From Atlanticothrix silvestris CENA357 (GTDB taxonomy: Bacteria > Cyanobacteriota > Cyanobacteriia > Cyanobacteriales > Nostocaceae), in NCBI RefSeq assembly GCF_016056295.1, contig NZ_JAECZB010000002.1, forward strand, positions 32,425 to 96,424: a stretch of DNA of 64,000 bases, in the 5' to 3' direction. The notes below the pieces were generated by a model. The model searched no databases, was not told the DNA's origin, and was given only the letters and a program-made list of their open reading frames with translations. A program made the position numbers and the translations under genes. Shown here in pieces: positions 1 through 9,220 of this stretch (position 1 is the stretch's first letter; the number at the start of each line of letters is the position of its first letter).

Positions 1-1
1 T

Positions 2-556
2 TATCCCAGCACCCGACAAGAGTATCTCAGAAAGCAGCAGTCTGCGGATAATCGGGTCAAAATATGGCCGATCGTGCAGGAAAGCCTCCAGGGTCCTGCC
101 CTATCGGCAATGTTGCTCGGCATTGCTCTTGGCCTGTTCACCCAGCCGGAAAGTGTCTACAAAAGCTTCTACGACCCCCTCTTCCGCGGCTTGCTTTCGA
201 TCTTGATGCTGGTCATGGGTATGGAGGCTTGGTCAAGACTTGGCGAACTGCGCAAGGTAGCCCAGTGGTACGTCGTGTATAGCGTAGTGGCACCGCTGCT
301 GCATGGGTTCATCGCCTTCGGTCTCGGTATGATTGCCCACTACACTACAGGATTCAGCATGGGCGGTGTTGTGATTCTGGCCGTCATCGCCGCCTCCAGT
401 TCAGACATCTCAGGCCCACCCACATTGCGAGCCGGGATTCCGTCGGCCAATCCATCTGCCTACATTGGTGCCTCCACAGCTATCGGTACACCCATTGCGA
501 TTGGCGTGGCAATACCACTCTTCCTCGGACTCGCCCAGGCGATCAGCGGCAGCTAA
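2..556 (+). CDS. sbtA: SbtA sodium-dependent bicarbonate transporter, C-terminal part (5' end outside window)
   Basis: The frame is open from the window edge, so this is the last ~184 residues of a longer inner-membrane protein. SbtA takes up HCO3- with Na+ as part of the CO2-concentrating mechanism. Visible family features are the cytoplasmic linker with YPSTRQEYL and the second half of the transporter core, including LMLVMGMEAWSRLGE, the AASSSDISGPPTLRAGIP stretch and the GASTAIGTP loop. The next gene is sbtB, its usual regulatory partner, 93 bp downstream on the same strand. Base composition is unlike the rest of the window: two 60-bp lines counted by hand (61-120 and 481-540) are each 58% GC. 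An internal GTG at 74 is not the real start because homology continues upstream of it. Confidence 0.93.
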   Translation, partial: YPSTRQEYLRKQQSADNRVKIWPIVQESLQGPALSAMLLGIALGLFTQPESVYKSFYDPLFRGLLSILMLVMGMEAWSRLGELRKVAQWYVVYSVVAPLLHGFIAFGLGMIAHYTTGFSMGGVVILAVIAASSSDISGPPTLRAGIPSANPSAYIGASTAIGTPIAIGVAIPLFLGLAQAISGS

Positions 557-592
557 TCCCAGACGGGTCGCAGTCTGTCGGCCCTACCTTGA

Positions 593-982
<390 letters not shown>

Positions 983-1001
983 ATCAATACAACACAGACC
1001 T

Positions 1002-1030
1002 AAAAAGCCGGGGCATGACCCCGGCTTTTT
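1002..1030 (+). terminator. Rho-independent terminator after sbtB
   Basis: A perfect 12-bp inverted repeat (AAAAAGCCGGGG and its complement) around the loop CATGA, with five T at the end. It sits 19 bp after the sbtB stop. Because the arms begin in A5 and end in T5 it could also stop transcription from the minus strand. Confidence 0.9.
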
Positions 1031-1058
1031 AGTAGCCGTGTTTCGTACCCGCGGGACG

Positions 1059-2705
1059 TTAGAACTTTTGCAACTGTTGCTGGAATTGTAACCAAGCTGC
1101 TGTTACTTGCATGTCTGAACTGGCGGCTTTTTTGAGCAAGACTACACTATCTTGAAAACCGATTATTCCATATTCTTGATGATTACTGAGTTGATCAACA
1201 AGTTTTACTAAATCTTGTAACTGTCTGCGATCATCTTTAAATGCCACTTGATATTGTTGTAATTGCCAAAGGTCAGCGATCGCATAATCTACTTTAGTTA
1301 CTTCTTGAGCATCATTGCGTAATTCTAAAGCAGGTAAGCGCAGAATTTCTCGACGACCCGAAAGATGGGGTACAAGGTAAGTAGTGGCAGAGACGCTAGC
1401 ATCTGGGGGAATTTGTGCTAGTAAGGGACGCATTTTAGCAACATGCTGCCACTGTTGAGGAAGCGATACATATACCCAAGGTTTGACAGAATCAGGGATT
1501 AGAAAATAAAAAGTCCGATTAGGGTTAGATGTAAAGCTAAAAAACAGCGATAGACAAATACAACCAATCCACAAGCGACGAACAGAAGGTTTAAATTTGT
1601 GCTGATGCTGTGACCACCAAAGAATTGCTCCGTAAAATAAGCCTGGTATAACAGTTAAAGCGTAGCGGACTGTAATTGCCAGTACCAAACTTCCCTTACC
1701 CAAAAATAATTTTAAAAGCGGAAAACCGGCAATCATCCAAGCAGCAGGAGAAACAGCAGGTATAAAAGCTAACGGTAGCCATTGAGCGATTAAATATCTA
1801 ATTGTTCTGTCTACAGGCGTTACCAGTTCTACTAATAACCGCCACGGATTGCTAACTATACCCCAAATAATCTCTAGGGTAGACGCTTCATTTCCATCAG
1901 CATACTGACCAAACCGTTCTATCATAAAGCGTTGGGAAATATCTTGAGAAAATAACGGCATGATCAAGTTGGTGAGAACCAACATATAACCAAAACTGAG
2001 AACGCAGACACTAATTCCAGCACGGGGAAAGCGTTTACTCAAAATCATGTAAATTCCCACGCCAAATAAGCCCACACCAGAATCTTCCCGGACAGCCAAA
2101 ATCAAAACTGTCATCAGCCAAAACAACCACCACCAACGCTTTTCCATTGCCAGGAGGAGGGTAAAAACAAAGAGGGGAATTTGGCTAATGTCGTGAAAGT
2201 TACTTAAGGTCGGGCCAATAACCGCATTAGCAGCATAAAAACTGGCAGTAATCATCACTGCCAATGGTGGCTGTAAATATTGCCGTGCCAATATAGATAA
2301 AACTACACCCGCAGCGGTGATCAGTGTGACTTGTAGGACTGTTAAAGTCGCGGGAGAAGGAAATAAAGCATAGATTGGCCACCACAGCAATAAGGCTGGG
2401 GTAAAGTGTTGACCAAGGCGATGATAAAAAACTGTAGGAACTTCTCCGGCGTGGATAACGTTAGTAGAAAGACTAGAAGAAAGGGAACTTTGAAAAAAGC
2501 GACCGTGGAGATTATTCCAAAAAACTTGGTTAAAAATCCCTTGGTCAAAGGAAGCGTAAAAACTATAGTAACGGTGTAGGGTAAAGAACAAACATAAGAT
2601 AAAAAAGACTCCTGCTAATTGCAGGATGGTAATGCTTGCATTGCCTCGCTCAAGCTTCCACTTTGACACTAGTTGCAGTTTATTGTGCATGTTTGACCAC
2701 ATCAC
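1059..2705 (-). CDS. DUF2079 multi-spanning membrane protein
   Basis: A 548-residue integral membrane protein with about ten hydrophobic segments in the first ~400 residues and a soluble C-terminal part. The N-terminal region has the RYYSFYASFDQGIFNQVFW motif typical of DUF2079 proteins, which resemble GT-C glycosyltransferases; no substrate is known. The C-terminal part contains a repeated PDASVSATTYLVPHLSGR-type segment seen in the family. The start used is the first of two nearby Met codons (another lies 15 bp inside). It stands alone on the minus strand; its stop lies only 28 bp from the sbtB terminator, right at the compositional boundary near 1040. Confidence 0.85.
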   Translation of the reverse strand: MMWSNMHNKLQLVSKWKLERGNASITILQLAGVFFILCLFFTLHRYYSFYASFDQGIFNQVFWNNLHGRFFQSSLSSSLSTNVIHAGEVPTVFYHRLGQHFTPALLLWWPIYALFPSPATLTVLQVTLITAAGVVLSILARQYLQPPLAVMITASFYAANAVIGPTLSNFHDISQIPLFVFTLLLAMEKRWWWLFWLMTVLILAVREDSGVGLFGVGIYMILSKRFPRAGISVCVLSFGYMLVLTNLIMPLFSQDISQRFMIERFGQYADGNEASTLEIIWGIVSNPWRLLVELVTPVDRTIRYLIAQWLPLAFIPAVSPAAWMIAGFPLLKLFLGKGSLVLAITVRYALTVIPGLFYGAILWWSQHQHKFKPSVRRLWIGCICLSLFFSFTSNPNRTFYFLIPDSVKPWVYVSLPQQWQHVAKMRPLLAQIPPDASVSATTYLVPHLSGRREILRLPALELRNDAQEVTKVDYAIADLWQLQQYQVAFKDDRRQLQDLVKLVDQLSNHQEYGIIGFQDSVVLLKKAASSDMQVTAAWLQFQQQLQKF

Positions 2706-2805
2706 TCACTTAAAAGAGTGTATTTAAAAATGCGGAGCAAATAAGAGGCAAAATTGTAGTTTTGTAGAGTCAAATAAGAGAACAAGGGGCAGAACTCAAT
2801 GCATG

Positions 2806-4851
2806 TTAAAACCGCTGCCCTATACCTAAATGCACTCTGCTTTCTCCTTGGTCATTAACACCATAATCAGCCCTGATTAAGCCCAAAGGTGAGTCTAAAC
2901 GTACCCCAGCCCCATAACCAAAGCCAGAACCTGGTTTATCCCGCACACCTGCGGGGTCTCCCAAGACGGTATCGCCAGAACCTAAATCAGAAGCAAAGTC
3001 AGCAAATAACACACCCCCTACTATAGGTAAAATAGGGAAGCGGTATTCTGCGGAAGCTAAGACATAACTGCGACCATTGCCTACATCACCAGAGTCGTAA
3101 CCACGGACTGAATTGGAACCACCCAAGTTAAAACTTTCATAAGGTGGCAAATCACCAATTACTGTCCCAGCTTGGAGATTCAAGGCGAATACTTGTGGCT
3201 GTTGACTATTAAATAATTTGACTGGTGTATATTGACTGTAATTTGCCCGGAGGCGATTGAGAGAGATATTACCTTGACCGATGGGTACAGATTGTTCTGT
3301 ACTCAAACTCAGTAACGAGCCTTGAGTGGGATTGTTGGGGTTATTTCTTTGGTCTTTGGTGGCGCTGAAAGATACAGTAGTCAAATCATCAATGCCAGTG
3401 CCACTTGCAGATAAAGGATTGCCTTGGGCATCAGTTGGGGTAACATTACCATCGCGATCGCGAATACTGGTGCGAGTATAGTTAAATCCTAGGGAAGTAT
3501 CCCAGTCATCTATTGGTCTTTGCAGGCTAATACTACCGCCAATCTGACCTTCGCGGACTTTATCGCCGTTAGCTAGCTTGATATCATCATCAAAAGTTTC
3601 TGAGATTTCCCGACGACGAAAGGCATTTACACTATACCCCAAGCGATCGGGATTAGTTGAGCGATAAGGACTAGTAAATCTGGTATCAAATTGGAAATCA
3701 CGGGCACTCAAACCCAGATTTGCAGACAAAGTATCGTTAGCACCATTAATATTTTGATCTTTATAGTTTAAAGTACCTATTAACCCTTGATCGGCATTGT
3801 AACTACCACCAACGTTAATCGCACGCGCCCCATATTCTTTGAGTTCGTAGACCAAATCAACTTTATTGGCATCTCCTTCTAAAGCCACATTCACAGTTTC
3901 AAATAAGCCAGTACTATACAATTGCTGTATATCTTGCTGGACAGTATTTTCTTGGAAGATTTGACCAGGTTTAAGCTTTAATTGCTGTTGTAAAAAGTCT
4001 GTTTTGGTACGTCCCGCCACTGGTTCGCCCTTACTATCGAAGGTTTTGCCTTCGTCGTTAACAAAGCGGAATTTGATATTACCCACTAAGCCTTCAGCTA
4101 CATTAACGGTGAGGATTCCCTGACGGTTGGGTTTAATAGATAGCACCTGTGCAAGTTTATAACCATTGTCGGCATACCATTTGTTAACTTGTTGTACTGC
4201 TTGCTGGAGTCCTGCGGGACTAATGGGTTTACCGACTTGAGATTGAAAACGTTCTTGAACTACTTGATAGGTGAGTGCTTTAGCACCAGAAAGTTCCAGC
4301 GATCGCACTACTATTGGTTGCACCTGATACACTACATTTAATCCTGTTGAGGTGCTGCGGCTATTAACGTTAACACTGGCAAATAAACCAGTTTCTAAAA
4401 TTGCCGCTACATCTTTTTGGAGTTGGTTTTGACTGGTTTCTCCACCTATTTGGGTTTTAATGATTTTACGGATAATCTGCTGTAATTCTTCAGTGGCTCC
4501 CACTACCTGCACATCTGTAGCTGTAACCACTAAGTCTTGTTCAATTACGGGGTTTTTGGGTGAAGATGGGGTAACAGGAGGCGTGGGAGATGGTGGAAGA
4601 ATTACGGGAGAATTTCCCTGAACCTTCGGGGTTAGTTCTACAGAATTGGGTGAAAATTGTTGAGCAACTACAATTTCTGGGGATGATATAGTCTTGACTT
4701 GTGCAGGCGTTTCTGCGATCGCTGGAACTATAAAGTTCTCAGTTTGTTCATTCTCAGATGCAGTTGTGGCAGTTGCAGCCATAACTTTTTGAGTAATATT
4801 GCTAGCCGCTAAAGTAGCTAAAGTAAAAAGCGTAGCAGAAGAAATTCGCAT
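2806..4851 (-). CDS. Omp85/BamA-family outer membrane protein
   Basis: A 681-residue outer-membrane protein assembly factor of the BamA/Toc75 class. Residues 1-25 form a signal peptide ending near VMAATA. Residues ~70-110 are Pro/Ser/Val-rich, as in cyanobacterial Omp85, followed by about three POTRA repeats (~110-360; each with a GLFA/ETVNV-type strand) and a 16-strand barrel. The L6 signature VRGYDSG is at about residues 582-588, and the protein ends in phenylalanine, the usual barrel C-terminus. Cyanobacteria have several paralogs; I cannot say which this is, and there are no lpx genes next to it as in the essential-copy locus. Nearest gene upstream is on the opposite strand. Confidence 0.92.
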   Translation of the reverse strand: MRISSATLFTLATLAASNITQKVMAATATTASENEQTENFIVPAIAETPAQVKTISSPEIVVAQQFSPNSVELTPKVQGNSPVILPPSPTPPVTPSSPKNPVIEQDLVVTATDVQVVGATEELQQIIRKIIKTQIGGETSQNQLQKDVAAILETGLFASVNVNSRSTSTGLNVVYQVQPIVVRSLELSGAKALTYQVVQERFQSQVGKPISPAGLQQAVQQVNKWYADNGYKLAQVLSIKPNRQGILTVNVAEGLVGNIKFRFVNDEGKTFDSKGEPVAGRTKTDFLQQQLKLKPGQIFQENTVQQDIQQLYSTGLFETVNVALEGDANKVDLVYELKEYGARAINVGGSYNADQGLIGTLNYKDQNINGANDTLSANLGLSARDFQFDTRFTSPYRSTNPDRLGYSVNAFRRREISETFDDDIKLANGDKVREGQIGGSISLQRPIDDWDTSLGFNYTRTSIRDRDGNVTPTDAQGNPLSASGTGIDDLTTVSFSATKDQRNNPNNPTQGSLLSLSTEQSVPIGQGNISLNRLRANYSQYTPVKLFNSQQPQVFALNLQAGTVIGDLPPYESFNLGGSNSVRGYDSGDVGNGRSYVLASAEYRFPILPIVGGVLFADFASDLGSGDTVLGDPAGVRDKPGSGFGYGAGVRLDSPLGLIRADYGVNDQGESRVHLGIGQRF

Positions 4852-5120
4852 AATATTTAATTTAATAACTGGGAGTTAGCTTTAGTAAGGTTGGCTAACA
4901 GGGATAATACTAACTTCCAGCTGCTTTGCCGATTGCTATCCCTATTTATACCTTTTGTTCAAGAGACAATTAATTTTGATATTTTGTTTCTATTAAAATA
5001 CTTTGGGTGATGTAGCGTGGATTTGTTTAATTGCCTTGGCGTTAGTAATCATAGCAAGTTTACACTAGAAGCGATCGCCCGAATGATTGCACTTAGTACT
5101 TAATATTACCTTGATATTTT

Positions 5121-5318
5121 ATGAACACTAAACAAATAATTATCCAGGAGCTAGAGGAAACGCCGGAAGTAGTATTAGTAGAGGTCTTAGATTTTTTGCG
5201 CTTTTTGAAAGCCAAAGAAGATAAAGCAGATGTGGAGGATGCATGTGCAGCCCTAGAGGAGGCGGCTGTCGCAGGTACAATATCTCTTCATGATTTCAAA
5301 AGAGAATTGGGTTTGTGA
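5121..5318 (+). CDS. Small antitoxin of a RelE-type toxin-antitoxin pair
   Basis: A 65-residue acidic protein with the TPEVVLVEVLDFLRFLKAK helix seen in DUF2281/antitoxin-like proteins. The first part would fold as a short helical dimerisation/DNA-binding unit, and the C-terminal half (GTISLHDFKRELGL) would be the toxin-binding tail. The stop overlaps the toxin start by 4 bases (GTGA), so the two are translationally coupled. No upstream promoter element can be assigned with certainty. Function is inferred from size, motif and the RelE partner. Confidence 0.82.
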   Translation: MNTKQIIIQELEETPEVVLVEVLDFLRFLKAKEDKADVEDACAALEEAAVAGTISLHDFKRELGL

Positions 5319-5575
5319 GTTACCAAGTTGATTTAACACCAGCATCTGTACGCCAAATCAAAAAATTACCACCTGACATTCAACAAAAGGTGGTACTGAA
5401 GCTAGAAGAGTTAGCTTTAGAACCACGTCCAGATAAAGTTGTGAAGTTAGAAGGTGCTGCATCACTATATCGAGTTCGCTTAGGCAAGTACCGGATTATC
5501 TATCAGATTCAGGATGAATTGTTGTTAGTGACAGTCGTGAAAGTGGCTCACCGAAGAGAGGTATATCGTGCATAA
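5315..5575 (+). CDS. RelE/ParE-family toxin
   Basis: An 86-residue basic protein of the RelE/ParE superfamily. The family pattern is clear: N-terminal TPASVRQIKKLPPDIQQKV helices, then LYRVRLGKYRIIYQI strands with the Arg residues that in RelE contact mRNA, and a C-terminal VVKVAHRREVYRA strand. RelE members cut mRNA in the ribosome; ParE members block gyrase, and sequence alone does not settle which applies, though the R-x-R...H-R-x-x-V-Y pattern fits RelE better. It starts at GTG overlapping the antitoxin stop. Confidence 0.9.
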   Translation: MSYQVDLTPASVRQIKKLPPDIQQKVVLKLEELALEPRPDKVVKLEGAASLYRVRLGKYRIIYQIQDELLLVTVVKVAHRREVYRA

Positions 5576-5586
5576 ATTTTATTTCG

Positions 5587-5645
5587 CGCATAGACGCGCC
5601 TTCTTCGGCTTCCCGCAGGGTAGGCGCAAAGGCGCGAAGAATCAG
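5587..5645. repeat. Short palindromic cyanobacterial repeat (CTTCTTCGGCTTCCCGCAGG type)
   Basis: Contains the CTTCTTCGGCTTCCCGCAGGGTAGGCG unit, flanked by GCGC-rich arms (GACGCGCC / GGCGCGAAG) that can pair. This class is dispersed in intergenic DNA of Nostoc-like genomes. It separates the toxin-antitoxin pair from the next gene. Confidence 0.6.
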
Positions 5646-5685
5646 TCTTTAACTTTGGTCAAAAATTTTAATTCATCCCTAATGT

Positions 5686-6801
5686 ATGCAACGCCGAAAA
5701 AAGAAATACTTCAAGCTCAGTTCACAAATCGCTCAGTTGGATAATGTACAATTGCGTTCTCTGTTTGAAAATAGTAAGTCGAATGAATCGAGTACGGGTT
5801 GGGGGATAAATCACACCATTGTCCTTGGGGAATCTAAGGTCTTTGTGAAACATGTTCCGGTTACGAACATCGAATTTGAAAATCTATTCTCCACCAGAAA
5901 CCTCTATGACTTGCCGACTTATTGTAATTACGGCTTCGGTTCTACTGGTTTTGGGGTCTTCCGGGAACTTGTTACCCATATCAAGACAACCAACTGGGTA
6001 TTAGAGGGGGCGATCGCTACTTTCCCACTGATGTATCATTATCGGATTATGCCGTTTTTTGGGCGGCGTGCGGATGTGGATAGGTCACGTCTAAAAGCTT
6101 ATGTGGAGTACTGGGGCAATAGTGAGAACGCCGGGAATTATTTTTTAGATAGAGCGAACGCTAATTATGAGTTAGTTCTTTTCCTGGAGTGCATACCGCA
6201 TGTTCTAGAGACATGGCTGCGGGAAAACCCTAATAAACTTCAGCAACCTCTAAATGACTTACGCACGACGATTGACTTTTTGAGGACAAAGGGAATTATC
6301 CACTTCGACGCACATTTTCGCAACATCCTCACCGACGGCGAACAGACTTATTTAACTGATTTTGGATTGGTACTTGACAAGAGTTTCACGTTGACTAAAG
6401 ATGAAGAATTTTTCTTTGAGCAGAACACATTTTACGACTACGGTGAAGTTTTGCGGAATCTTGGTCATCTGATTCAATCACCCTATGATTCATGTTCAGA
6501 GAACGATAAACGCAGGATTATGGAAAAATATGGTATAAAAGAAGGCTTAAAACCTTATGAACTGCGGTCTATATTACTCGACAACATCGAGCAGATACAT
6601 GCAGATGGAATTATGAAGTTAGATGAGTTCTATGTTGCTAGCATTGTTAAATACCGCAGCATCATTGCGCTGATGCAAGACTTCTTTGCTGAGATGTGGG
6701 AAAATACCAAAAAGGACACGAAACTTCGTCACGCACAACTACGACTGTTGCTCAAAGAGACCGGGTTTGTTCCTGGTACTGAAACCTACGGCAGACATTA
6801 G
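5686..6801 (+). CDS. Protein-kinase-fold protein, uncharacterised
   Basis: A 371-residue protein with the catalytic core motifs of the protein kinase/aminoglycoside phosphotransferase fold. A likely nucleotide-binding lysine is Lys55 in VFVKHV, Glu66 is a candidate partner, the catalytic loop is HFDAHFRN at 206-213 (Asp208, Asn213), and the metal-binding DFG is at 225-227. The linker LFLECIPH at ~165-172 looks like a hinge. It is shorter and more divergent than typical Ser/Thr kinases and has no transmembrane or sensor domain. It ends 5 bp before the LpxB-like gene, so the two are probably co-transcribed. Substrate unknown; a small-molecule or lipid/sugar kinase is possible. Confidence 0.7.
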   Translation: MQRRKKKYFKLSSQIAQLDNVQLRSLFENSKSNESSTGWGINHTIVLGESKVFVKHVPVTNIEFENLFSTRNLYDLPTYCNYGFGSTGFGVFRELVTHIKTTNWVLEGAIATFPLMYHYRIMPFFGRRADVDRSRLKAYVEYWGNSENAGNYFLDRANANYELVLFLECIPHVLETWLRENPNKLQQPLNDLRTTIDFLRTKGIIHFDAHFRNILTDGEQTYLTDFGLVLDKSFTLTKDEEFFFEQNTFYDYGEVLRNLGHLIQSPYDSCSENDKRRIMEKYGIKEGLKPYELRSILLDNIEQIHADGIMKLDEFYVASIVKYRSIIALMQDFFAEMWENTKKDTKLRHAQLRLLLKETGFVPGTETYGRH

Positions 6802-6806
6802 TCAAA

Positions 6807-8165
6807 ATGAGCAATGTATCGCGCATATCCCTAACCCCAAATTGGCAATTACTGGTTTTAAGTAATGGTCATGGTGAAGACATGATTGCTGTTCGGATTT
6901 TGGAAGAACTCCAACAACAATCCAACCCACCAGAAATCTTTGCTTTGCCTCTAGTGGGTGAAGGACGCGCTTACCAAAAGTTGGGTATTCCGTACATTGG
7001 TTCAGTACGCACTATGCCTTCTGGTGGCTTTATTTATATGGATAACCGCCAGCTGATGCGAGATGTCCACGGCGGTTTACTGCAACTTACCTGGAGCCAA
7101 ATTAAAGCTATGCGTCGTTGGGTAAGTTCCCAAAAACGTTTAGGCAACAAGATAGCTATTTTAGCTGTAGGAGATATTGTACCGCTGTTGTTTGCCGCTT
7201 TCAGCGGTGCTAACTATGCTTTTGTCGGGACAGCGAAATCAGAATATCACGTGCGGAATGAAGCGGGATTATTAGCCAGAAAATCAAAAGCTGCTGATTG
7301 GGAAAACTTTTCTGGTTCTATTTACCATCCTTGGGAACGTTGGTTGATGAGTCGCCGCCGTTGTCGGGCGGTGTTTCCCAGAGATTCACTAACGACGAAA
7401 ATCTTACAGCAGTGGCCTATCCCAGCTTTTGATTTGGGTAATCCGATGATGGATGGTCTTGAAACTACGTTCTCATCTCAAAGATTTTATTGTGCTGATG
7501 TTCAACAACAGGAATTAGCTCGACCTCTAAATGTGACTCTGCTTCCTGGTTCTCGTACACCAGAAGCATATAACAATTGGAAAATCATGATGATTGCCGT
7601 GTCTGCATTGATGGCTAGTTTGCAAAAGCAAGATGCAGCAATTAATACTTCCAAAAGTGTGATATTTTTAGGAGCGATCGCGCCTGGTTTAGATTGCAAA
7701 ATTTTGTGCCAAACTGTTCAATCTCAAGGCTGGCAAATTTACCCAGAATCTCCCGTACCACTTTCTGATCCTAATGCTTTAATTTTTAAACAAAAAGATG
7801 CATATTTGTTGTTAACACAACAAGCTTATAACGAATGTTTGCATTGGGGAGATGTAGCGATCGCTATGGCAGGTACAGCTACAGAACAGTTTATTGGTTT
7901 AGGTAAACCTGCGATCGCTATTCCCGGTGGTGGCCCCCAATATAACCCTGCCTTTGCTGAAGCTCAAAGCCGTCTTTTGGGCCCGTCTTTAATTTTAGTC
8001 GAGCAGCCAGCAGAAGTAGCGAAAGTGTTGCCATCGCTACTCAAAAATCCGGACGGTTTGCAATTAATTGCCGAAAACGGGGTGCGGCGAATGGGTAAAC
8101 CAGGAGCAGCACAACGCATCGCTGACTGTTTGCAAGAAAGATTGGGCATGGGTCATGGGGCATAG
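6807..8165 (+). CDS. LpxB-related glycosyltransferase-like protein
   Basis: A 452-residue protein of the cyanobacterial family related to lipid-A-disaccharide synthase (GT19-like). It has LSNGHGEDMIAVRILEEL at the N-terminus, VGDIVPLLFAAFSG in the middle, TLLPGSRTPEAY at the start of the second Rossmann half, and AGTATEQFIGLGKPAIAIPGGGPQY as the donor-binding segment. True LpxB joins UDP-diacylglucosamine and lipid X; in cyanobacteria this separate family has no proven substrate. The last codons run into a GGGCATGGGGCAT intergenic repeat, so the original C-terminus may have been changed by repeat insertion. Confidence 0.8.
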   Translation: MSNVSRISLTPNWQLLVLSNGHGEDMIAVRILEELQQQSNPPEIFALPLVGEGRAYQKLGIPYIGSVRTMPSGGFIYMDNRQLMRDVHGGLLQLTWSQIKAMRRWVSSQKRLGNKIAILAVGDIVPLLFAAFSGANYAFVGTAKSEYHVRNEAGLLARKSKAADWENFSGSIYHPWERWLMSRRRCRAVFPRDSLTTKILQQWPIPAFDLGNPMMDGLETTFSSQRFYCADVQQQELARPLNVTLLPGSRTPEAYNNWKIMMIAVSALMASLQKQDAAINTSKSVIFLGAIAPGLDCKILCQTVQSQGWQIYPESPVPLSDPNALIFKQKDAYLLLTQQAYNECLHWGDVAIAMAGTATEQFIGLGKPAIAIPGGGPQYNPAFAEAQSRLLGPSLILVEQPAEVAKVLPSLLKNPDGLQLIAENGVRRMGKPGAAQRIADCLQERLGMGHGA

Positions 8166-8240
8166 TGCATGGGGAAATTCTTGCTCCTCTGCTCCGGTCA
8201 CTGAGCGTAGCCGAAGTGCTGCTCCCTGCTCCCCTGCCTC
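8150..8240. repeat. GGGCATGGGGCATA / CTCCTCTGCTCC low-complexity repeat
   Basis: A G-rich CATGGGG block followed by a C/T-rich CTCTGCTCC block; the same pair of blocks recurs at 43,405-43,490 and in part at 54,050-54,075. It overlaps the last codons of the LpxB-like gene and abuts the stop of the response regulator gene. Confidence 0.6.
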
Positions 8241-8242
8241 TT

Positions 8243-8965
8243 TTAGGCTACTAAGCCAGAACGCAAGGCGCGAACAGCAGCTTGGGTACGGTCATCGGCA
8301 CAGAGTTTATTCAAGATGTTGCGAACGTGAGTCTTGACTGTACCAACGGTAATGTAAAGTTTTTCAGCAATTTGTCCATTGCTACACCCAGCAACAATTA
8401 ATTCCAGGATTTCCAGTTCGCGCTGAGTCAGAGGGTAAGTTTCTAAAACTTGCTCGTATTCCGTCGCCAGTGCCTCAATCTTGACTGTTTTTGGCTTATC
8501 AGATGCTTGGCTTTCTCCAGGAATACCTTGGCGCATCTTCTGCAAAACTACATTAGCGATCGCCGGATCAATCCAAGAGTTACCTTCGTGAGTCGCTTGT
8601 ATTGCCTCTGTTAACTTGTTGATGCTAGTCTCTTTCATGTAATAAGAGTCTGCTCCTGCTGCAAAAGCGGCAAGTACTGCATCCTCTGTGTGATCCATCG
8701 TCAGGATGAGAATCTTTGTTGCTGATTGCCCACTCTCTGCTTGATAGCGTCTAAATTTGCGGGTGAGTTCAATACCATCCATGTCAGGCAAGCCAATGTC
8801 TACAACTGCCACATCCGGCTTAGCCGTTTCCAGAAGTTTTAGTCCTTGGGTGGCATTTGCTGCTTCACCAATTACTTTCAACCCGCTGTAAGACTGCAAT
8901 GCAGCTCTTAGCCCCATTCTGGTAAGGTCATGATCTTCAATTAAAATAATGCTGATTTCGCTCAT
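8243..8965 (-). CDS. NarL/FixJ-type response regulator
   Basis: A 240-residue two-component regulator. The receiver domain (1-~125) has the acidic pair at Glu10-Asp11, phospho-acceptor Asp56 (VVDIGLPD) and Lys111 (YYMKE). The C-terminal ~60 residues form a LuxR-type helix-turn-helix (LTQRELEILELIVAGCSNGQIAEKL...VGTVKTHVRNIL). It should bind DNA when phosphorylated. I start it at the ATG giving MSEISIILIED because the receiver fold begins there; in-frame ATGs exist at 8992 and 9076 but would only add an unrelated tail. The decayed histidine kinase at 9221-9906 lies directly upstream on the other strand and might once have been its partner. Confidence 0.9.
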   Translation of the reverse strand: MSEISIILIEDHDLTRMGLRAALQSYSGLKVIGEAANATQGLKLLETAKPDVAVVDIGLPDMDGIELTRKFRRYQAESGQSATKILILTMDHTEDAVLAAFAAGADSYYMKETSINKLTEAIQATHEGNSWIDPAIANVVLQKMRQGIPGESQASDKPKTVKIEALATEYEQVLETYPLTQRELEILELIVAGCSNGQIAEKLYITVGTVKTHVRNILNKLCADDRTQAAVRALRSGLVA

Positions 8966-9220
8966 CGCTACACTCACTCTTTCTTGTTGCATGTTGCAAA
9001 CTACGACCTTTTTTAAGCAGCTTCTATGATTTTCCCAAACCAAAGATAGATGATCTATTAACAAGCCTGCATCCACCGATAGAAATAATTAACTCTCTCT
9101 CTTTTCCATCTAGATAGAGTTAAAAATCTAGCTGAGGATATATGGCTATTCTACAAGAAAACGTGAAATATTGGTGACGAAATCCAAATTTGGCCATTCT
9201 TTAGCTGTTACATAGGAATC

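Noticed and set aside
64..282. A plus-strand frame at the start of the window
   Set aside because: Out-of-frame shadow of sbtA, whose frame is open from the window edge and shows clear transporter homology.
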